Assembly: GCA_963804055.1 (NCBI GenBank)
Contig: CAWDOU010000001.1
Coordinates: forward strand, 248,001-312,000
Source of the DNA: Bog-473 sp963804055
Lineage (GTDB): Bacteria > Actinomycetota > Acidimicrobiia > Acidimicrobiales > RAAP-2
Length of the DNA: 64,000 bases
Reading direction: 5' to 3'
Both the position numbers and the translations under genes were made by a program. Below, piece by piece: positions 59,189 through 64,000 of the stretch; within the stretch, counting starts at the first letter, position 1, and every line of letters begins with the position of its first letter. The notes under the pieces were generated by a model. The model was not told the origin of the DNA. It saw only the letters and a list, made by a program, of their open reading frames with translations, and did no database searches.

Positions 59189-60076
59189 ATGCGCATCGGA
59201 TTCATCGGTCTCGGGGCCATGGGCCTGCCCATGGCGGGCCACCTGCTGGCCGCCGGGCACGACGTGACCGTCGCCTCGCGGGGCCGGGGCCCGATCGAGG
59301 CCGCGGTGGCGAAGGGCGCGACCGACGGGGGCTCGCCCCTCGGCGTGGCCGAGGTGTCCGACGTGATCATGCTGTGCGTCCCCAACTCGCCCGAGGTGAT
59401 TGCCGTGATCGACGCCATGCTGCCGGCGCTCGGCCCGGGCAAGACGGTCATCGACACGTCCACCATCGACCCCGAGGTGGAGCGGGCCCAGCACACCCGG
59501 GTGGGGGAGACGGGTGCGCGCTACCTCGACGCGCCGCTGTCGGGCGGCACGGGCGGCGCCCATGCGGGGACGCTCACGCTCATGGTCGGGGGCGACGCCG
59601 CGACGCTGGCCGACATGGAGCCGGCGATCGACCCCTTCGCCGGGCTCGTGGTCCATGTCGGGGGCCCCGGCATGGGCCAGGTCGTCAAGCTGTGCAATCA
59701 GGTGATCTACGCCGCGCAGATGACCGCCACGGCCGAGGCCACGGCGATGGCGGTCCGGTCCGGCGTCGACATGGAGAAGCTGCTGCTCGTGCTCACCCAC
59801 GCGACCGGTGACTGCGTGGCCGTGCGGACCCGCCTGCCGGTGCCGGGCGTGATCCCCGAGAGCCCGGCGTCCAACGGCTGGCAGCCGGGCTTCATGACGG
59901 ACCTCATGGCCAAGGACCTCGACCTCGCCATGGCCTACGCCGTGCGCTGCGGCGTGCCCGTGCCGACGACGGCGACGGCGCGCCAGCTCCTCACGGCGGC
60001 CAGCGCCGCCGGCTACGGGCGCGAGGACTTCTCCGCGCTGGCCAAGGTCGTGCTGGCGCTGTCCGGGGTCCAGTGA
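59189..60076 (+). CDS. Beta-hydroxyacid dehydrogenase (3-hydroxyisobutyrate-dehydrogenase family)
   Basis: 295 residues. GFIGLGAMGLPMAGHLLAAG is the NAD(P) motif, DAPLSGGTGGAHAGTLTLMV the substrate-binding region and GQVVKLCNQVIYAAQM the catalytic helix with the Lys (K-L-x-N). The family reduces or oxidises small beta-hydroxy acids or aldehydes, such as tartronate semialdehyde. ATG with GGAAGGA at 59176-59182. The stop overlaps the aldolase start by GTGA. Confidence 0.9.
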   Translation: MRIGFIGLGAMGLPMAGHLLAAGHDVTVASRGRGPIEAAVAKGATDGGSPLGVAEVSDVIMLCVPNSPEVIAVIDAMLPALGPGKTVIDTSTIDPEVERAQHTRVGETGARYLDAPLSGGTGGAHAGTLTLMVGGDAATLADMEPAIDPFAGLVVHVGGPGMGQVVKLCNQVIYAAQMTATAEATAMAVRSGVDMEKLLLVLTHATGDCVAVRTRLPVPGVIPESPASNGWQPGFMTDLMAKDLDLAMAYAVRCGVPVPTTATARQLLTAASAAGYGREDFSALAKVVLALSGVQ

Positions 60077-60834
60077 CGAGCCCGCTGCCCACGCCGGCGC
60101 TCATTCTGGCGGCGGACCACCGCGCCCGCGCCGTGCTGACCACCGAGAACTGGGCCGAGTTCTTCGGGTCGCTCACGAAGGCGCTGCCGGCGTGCGACGG
60201 GATCCTGGCCACCGCCCAGCCGCTGACCGGCCTGGCCGCGGCGGGGCACCTCACGGCGCAGCACCGCACCTACCTGTCCCTCAACCGCACCGGCCTGGCC
60301 GGCTCCGCCTTCGAGCTGGACGACCGCCTGGTGGCCAGCGTGCCGCGGGCGGCGGCCGACGGCTGGACGGGCGTGAAGCACATGACGCGCATCGACATGG
60401 ACGACCCGCTCACGGCGCCGGCGCTCGAGTTGCTGGGCCAGGTGCTCGAGCAGGCGAGCGCGGCCGGCCTCGAGGCCATGATCGAACCGCTGCTCTGGGA
60501 GCAGGGCCGGATCCGCCGCGACACCGATGCCATCGTGATGGCGTCGGTCATCGCCCACGACATCGGGGCCCCGGTGATCAAGGTCCCCGTTCCCGCGGTG
60601 CCGCAGGGAGCGGAGCGGCAGCGGGCCGTGGCCCGGGTGGTGGCCAGCGTGGGCGTGCCCGTCCTCTTCCTGGGCGGGCCGCGCACCGCGGCCGGACGCG
60701 CGCCCGTGCTCGACGAGGTGCGCGACGTCATGGAGGGCGGGGGCGCCGGCATGGCCATCGGGCGCACCATCTACCAGGACCCCGATCCGGCCGAGGCGGC
60801 CGGCCTGGTGCAGGCGCTGGTGCACGGCCGGTGA
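60073..60834 (+). CDS. Class I aldolase-like (beta/alpha)8 protein
   Basis: 253 residues. PALILAADHRARAVL is the conserved N-terminus of aldolases of this group, and APVIKVPVPAVPQG holds the Schiff-base Lys. It resembles the Corynebacterium Cgl0159 protein of the inositol cluster. It likely splits a phosphorylated sugar acid. The stop and the next start overlap by GTGA. Confidence 0.82.
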   Translation: MTSPLPTPALILAADHRARAVLTTENWAEFFGSLTKALPACDGILATAQPLTGLAAAGHLTAQHRTYLSLNRTGLAGSAFELDDRLVASVPRAAADGWTGVKHMTRIDMDDPLTAPALELLGQVLEQASAAGLEAMIEPLLWEQGRIRRDTDAIVMASVIAHDIGAPVIKVPVPAVPQGAERQRAVARVVASVGVPVLFLGGPRTAAGRAPVLDEVRDVMEGGGAGMAIGRTIYQDPDPAEAAGLVQALVHGR

Positions 60835-62306
60835 TCCTCACCATCGACTTCGGCACGTCGGTCACCAAGGTGGGCCTCTGGGGCGACGAGGGCCTGGTGG
60901 CGCTCGCCCGCGCCGACCTGACGACGTCCTACCCGCAGGTCGGCTGGACGGAGCAGGACCCGCTGCGCTGGTGGACGTCGCTCGTCATCGCCTGCGCCGA
61001 GGCGCGGGCGCAGGCGCCGCTGGCCTTCCGCGAGGTGGACGTCGTCTCCTGCTCGGGCGCGCGCCAGACGTTCGTCCCCGTGACGAAGGAAGGAGACCCG
61101 ATCGGGAAGGGGATCCTGTGGTCCGACCACCGGGCCGCCGCCGAGGCGCGGGCGCTGGCCGCCAAGGTGGGCGGCGACGACATCAACCGGGCCCGCACCG
61201 GCATCCCGCTCGACGCCGGCGCCGTGGCGGCCAAGCTGGCCTGGCTGGCTGCGCACCAGCCCGAACGCCTCGAGTCCGCCCACGTCATGTTGTCGCCGCG
61301 GGACTTCATCGTCTTCCGCATGACGGACCAGCTGGTGACCGACGCCACGTTCGCCTCGCGCAGCGGGCTGTACGACTTCGACGGCAATGCCGTGCGCGAG
61401 CTGGCGGGGCCGGCTCTGGGCAAGCTCCCCACCGTGGTGCCGTCCGACACCGTCGTGGGCCAGCTCAAGCCGGTGCCGGCGGCCGAGCTCGGGCTGCGCC
61501 CGGGGGTCCCCATCGTCATCGGCGCCGGCGACCGGCAGTGCGAGGTCCTGGGTTCCGGCGCCTCGGAGCACCACCCCATGGTGAGCTGGGGCACCACGGC
61601 CAACGTGTCGGTGCCGGTGCAGGAGCGCCCGGTGCCGTCACCCGCCGGCGCCGTGGTGACCCGGGCCGCCGACGGCGGCTGGCTGCTGGAGGGCGGGCTG
61701 TCCGCCGCCGGCTCCTTCCTGGCCTGGCTCGGGCGCCTGCTCGACCGCAGCACCGAGGAGCTCGGCCGCCTGGCGGCCGAGAGCGGGCCCGGCGCCCGCG
61801 GCGTGGTGGCCGTGCCGTGGCTCGACGGCGCCCGCGCCCCGTGGTGGCGCGACGACGCCCGGGCCGGCTTCATGGGGCTGGGGGCGGCCCACGACGCCGC
61901 CGACCTGGCGCGTGCCGTGGTGGAGTCGGTGGCCTGGGACGTGGTGCGCGTCATGGAAGTGGTCACGGTGGGACGGCTCGGTGGCTCGACGGCCGAAGGG
62001 GTGACCCTCGGCGGCGCCGGCTCGGGCCTGCCCGTGTGGGTCGAGGTGCTGACGTCCGTGCTCGGCCTCCCGGCGCTGCGCCACCGCTCCGGCGAGGCGG
62101 CGTCGGCCGGCGCCGCGCTCCTGGCCGGCAAGGCGCTGGGCATGGGGCTGACGCTCGACCAGATCGACCCCATTGCGGCCGTGATCGAGCCGACCCCCTC
62201 CGCGGTCGAGCTCTACCGCTCGCTGCGGCCGCGGGTCGACCACGTCGCCGTGGCCGTGCTGACCGCCACCGAGTCCCTCCCGGGTAGCGATCCGCTCGCC
62301 CCCTGA
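60831..62306 (+). CDS. FGGY-family carbohydrate kinase
   Basis: 491 residues. ILTIDFGTSVTKVGLWGDEG is the phosphate-binding motif of FGGY kinases, and VTLGGAGSGLPVWVEVLTSV and GEAASAGAALLAGKALGMGL the second set of nucleotide-binding elements. It would phosphorylate a sugar, ketose or sugar acid. Start GTG 60831. Confidence 0.9.
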   Translation: MILTIDFGTSVTKVGLWGDEGLVALARADLTTSYPQVGWTEQDPLRWWTSLVIACAEARAQAPLAFREVDVVSCSGARQTFVPVTKEGDPIGKGILWSDHRAAAEARALAAKVGGDDINRARTGIPLDAGAVAAKLAWLAAHQPERLESAHVMLSPRDFIVFRMTDQLVTDATFASRSGLYDFDGNAVRELAGPALGKLPTVVPSDTVVGQLKPVPAAELGLRPGVPIVIGAGDRQCEVLGSGASEHHPMVSWGTTANVSVPVQERPVPSPAGAVVTRAADGGWLLEGGLSAAGSFLAWLGRLLDRSTEELGRLAAESGPGARGVVAVPWLDGARAPWWRDDARAGFMGLGAAHDAADLARAVVESVAWDVVRVMEVVTVGRLGGSTAEGVTLGGAGSGLPVWVEVLTSVLGLPALRHRSGEAASAGAALLAGKALGMGLTLDQIDPIAAVIEPTPSAVELYRSLRPRVDHVAVAVLTATESLPGSDPLAP

Positions 62307-62307
62307 C

Positions 62308-63582
62308 GTGCGTGTCGAACTGGCCTTCGGCCGCCACGGGACGTCGGTCACGGTCCCCGACGGCGCCGAGGTCATCGCCCCGGTCGACGAGCCGGGACTG
62401 CGCGACGAGGCGGCGTCCATCACGGCCGCCCTGCGCCGACCGCTGCTCGGCCCGCCGCTCCGGGAGCTGACGGGCGGCGCGGCGCGCATCGCCGTCGTGT
62501 TCCCGGACCTGACGCGGCCGATGCCCAACCGAACGGTGCTGCCGCCGCTGCTGGCCGAGCTGGCGCGCAGCGGGGTGCCCGACGACCACATCACCCTGCT
62601 GTGCGCCACGGGCACACACCGCCAGGCCAGCGCGTCCGAGATGGAGGAGCTGGTCGGGCCCGAGATCGTGGCGCGCTACGCCATCGTCGACCACGACAGC
62701 ACGAGCGACGGCCATGTCGAGGTGGGCCGCGTCGACGGGACGCCGGTGCTGCTGCAGCGCGAGTACGTCGAGGCCGACCTGCGCATCATCACCGGCTTCG
62801 TCGAGCCCCACTTCTTCGCCGGCTTCAGCGGCGGCCCGAAGGCGGTCTGCCCGGGCCTGGCCGCCACCACGACCATTCTGGAGGCGCACCACCCGCGCCG
62901 GATCGCCGACGGCCGGGCCACCTTCGTGACGCGGGCGGGCAACCCCGTGCACGACTTCGTGCGGGCCGCCACGGCGCTGGCGCCGCCCCACCTCTCGCTC
63001 GACGTCGCCATCAACCGCGCCCGCCAGGTGACGGCCGTCTTCGCCGGCCCTCTGCCGGCGGCGCACGATGCCGCCTGCGCCCACGTGCAGTCCGCCGCCG
63101 TGCGCGTGGTGGACGCGCCGTTCGACCTCGTGGTCTCGACCAACGGCGGCTACCCGCTGGACCGCAACCTCTACCAGGCGGTGAAGGGGATGGCCGCCGC
63201 CGAGCGCATCGTGCGACCGGGCGGCATCATCGTCATGGCGGCCGCCTGCGAGGACGGCGTCCCCGCGGACGGCGCGTTCGCCCGTCTCCTGGCAGCGGCC
63301 CACACGACGACGGACCTGCTGGGCGCGTCGGGGGAGCCCGAGCTCGACCGCTGGCAGGCCCAGGTGCTCGGTCGCGTGCTGGCCCGGGCCCAGGTCCGGC
63401 TCTTCGCTCCGGGGCTCGACACCGCGGCCTCGCCGAGCACGCTGCTGACGCTCGTGCCCGACCTGGACGCGGCGGTGGCCGCGGCGTGCGCCCGGCTCGG
63501 GCCCGACGCCCGGGTGGCCGTCATGCCGGAAGGTCCGCTCACGGTGGCGACGGTGCGGGACGGCGCCATTCCGGCGCACTGA
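62308..63582 (+). CDS. LarA-like nickel-pincer-dependent racemase/epimerase
   Basis: 424 residues. VFPDLTRPMPN, CATGTHRQAS and FVEPHFFAGFSGGPKAVCPG contain the metal His residues and the Lys that carries the nickel-pincer (NPN) cofactor in LarA. LarA racemises lactate, and relatives act on other 2-hydroxyacids. The maturation genes larB, larC and larE are not in the window. Start GTG 62308 directly follows the kinase stop. Confidence 0.88.
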   Translation: MRVELAFGRHGTSVTVPDGAEVIAPVDEPGLRDEAASITAALRRPLLGPPLRELTGGAARIAVVFPDLTRPMPNRTVLPPLLAELARSGVPDDHITLLCATGTHRQASASEMEELVGPEIVARYAIVDHDSTSDGHVEVGRVDGTPVLLQREYVEADLRIITGFVEPHFFAGFSGGPKAVCPGLAATTTILEAHHPRRIADGRATFVTRAGNPVHDFVRAATALAPPHLSLDVAINRARQVTAVFAGPLPAAHDAACAHVQSAAVRVVDAPFDLVVSTNGGYPLDRNLYQAVKGMAAAERIVRPGGIIVMAAACEDGVPADGAFARLLAAAHTTTDLLGASGEPELDRWQAQVLGRVLARAQVRLFAPGLDTAASPSTLLTLVPDLDAAVAAACARLGPDARVAVMPEGPLTVATVRDGAIPAH

Positions 63583-63629
63583 GGGCCCACCTTCCCTGAC
63601 GCTGGTGTCAGAGATAGAGTCCCCAGCCG

Positions 63630-64000
63630 GTGACCGACGATCCGCTGTTCGACTTCGCCGTCCCGGAGGACCTGTTGCGTGAGGCGGTCTCCCAGGTCAA
63701 GGACGCCGAGGTCGTCGCGGATCTGGAGGTCATGCCCGGCACGGGGGAGGGCAAGCCCCCGGCGCTGATCGGCATCCTCAAGAGCTCGGGCTACGCCCCG
63801 CTCGTCCTGCTGACCGCGGCGGCGCTGGTGCCGGGCACCTTCGGCAACGGCATCAACCTGATCGGCAAGAACCTCGAGACGTCGTTCCACATGTCCAACG
63901 CGTCCCTGGGCGCGGTCGCCTTCATCGCCCAGGTGTCCCAGCTGCTGTGGGCCGTCCCCCTGGCGGTGTGGGCCGACCGCGGCAGCCGCAAGCTCGTGGC
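63630..64000 (+). CDS. MFS transporter, N-terminal part
   Basis: 123 residues before the window ends. A 45-residue polar N-terminus is followed by two helices and the loop WADRGSRKLVA, the MFS motif between helices 2 and 3. It starts 47 bp after the LarA-like gene and may import the substrate of the sugar operon. GTG at 63630. Confidence 0.75.
   Translation, partial: MTDDPLFDFAVPEDLLREAVSQVKDAEVVADLEVMPGTGEGKPPALIGILKSSGYAPLVLLTAAALVPGTFGNGINLIGKNLETSFHMSNASLGAVAFIAQVSQLLWAVPLAVWADRGSRKLV

Noticed and set aside
57807..63582. Sulfoglycolysis (sulfo-EMP) reading of the GH4 operon
   Set aside because: A beta-hydroxyacid dehydrogenase, a class I aldolase and a kinase recall that pathway, but the kinase is FGGY and not PfkB-like, the glycosidase is GH4, and a LarA-like enzyme is not part of it.
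1..64000. CRISPR arrays, insertion sequences, prophage or rRNA/tRNA genes
   Set aside because: No regularly spaced repeats, transposase motifs, integrase, phage structural genes or conserved RNA sequences were seen on either strand.

Overview
The window is 64 kb of very GC-rich DNA, densely packed with genes. Many genes start with GTG and overlap their neighbours by ATGA or GTGA. The content fits a free-living, probably aerobic, high-GC Actinomycetota: an Rpf-like lysozyme pair, a SigF/SigB-type partner-switching operon, a DipZ-like CcdA fusion, a class III cyclase of the mycobacterial Rv1264 type, DrrA-type ABC genes and many SDR and Gfo/Idh enzymes. A class such as Acidimicrobiia is a guess. 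No rRNA, tRNA, CRISPR array, prophage or insertion sequence was seen.

Layout. 1-7.3 kb: TetR regulator (cut by the edge) divergent from an epimerase, a ketopantoate-reductase-like gene, a secreted amino-acid-type binding protein, a cupin and a large UvrD-type helicase. 7.3-14.5 kb: adenylate cyclase and fatty-acid desaturase, a Gfo/Idh oxidoreductase, an RDD protein, glucose-6-phosphate dehydrogenase coupled to an amidohydrolase, and a nitroreductase. 14.5-21.9 kb: secreted GH5 endoglycoceramidase-like enzyme, small unknowns, a nitrilase homologue whose catalytic Cys is Ser, and a coupled agmatinase-like and beta-lactamase-fold pair with an SDR. 22.0-30.4 kb: a complete high-affinity potassium (Kdp) locus: two membrane micro-ORFs, kdpA, kdpB, kdpC, an OB-fold gene, kdpE, and a KdpD sensor split into two divergently transcribed genes. 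30.4-33.5 kb: nucleosidase, epoxide-hydrolase-like protein, and two paralogous Rpf-like secreted proteins, each preceded by the same roughly 150-nt leader. 33.5-41.3 kb: acyl-CoA ligase behind a perfect CRP-type palindrome, CsbD stress protein, DipZ-like protein, hydrolase, universal stress protein and a decayed ABC remnant. 41.3-44.7 kb: DrrA-type ABC exporter and an orphan ParA. 44.7-50.1 kb: a 1221-residue phosphatase/kinase hub divergent from the STAS, RsbW-like and sigma factor operon. 50.3-57.8 kb: amino acid permease, SDRs, a P-loop kinase with an apparent ATC start, an epimerase-GNAT-FUSC overlapping operon, another GNAT and a DoxX-like gene. 57.8-64 kb: a sugar or sugar-acid operon (GH4 glycosidase, beta-hydroxyacid dehydrogenase, class I aldolase, FGGY kinase, LarA-like racemase) followed by the start of an MFS transporter.

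How parts may work together. The sigma factor operon and its hub phosphatase face away from each other across a 239-bp gap that holds two back-to-back SigF/SigB-like promoters (GTTT, 16-nt spacer, GGGTAC or GGCTAT). The same motif with the same spacer lies before csbD and, more weakly, before the universal stress gene, so a small local stress regulon can be read from the sequence. The Kdp locus has an 11-nt-phased heptamer array upstream that could bind KdpE. All functional assignments come from reading motifs by eye; no database search was run.
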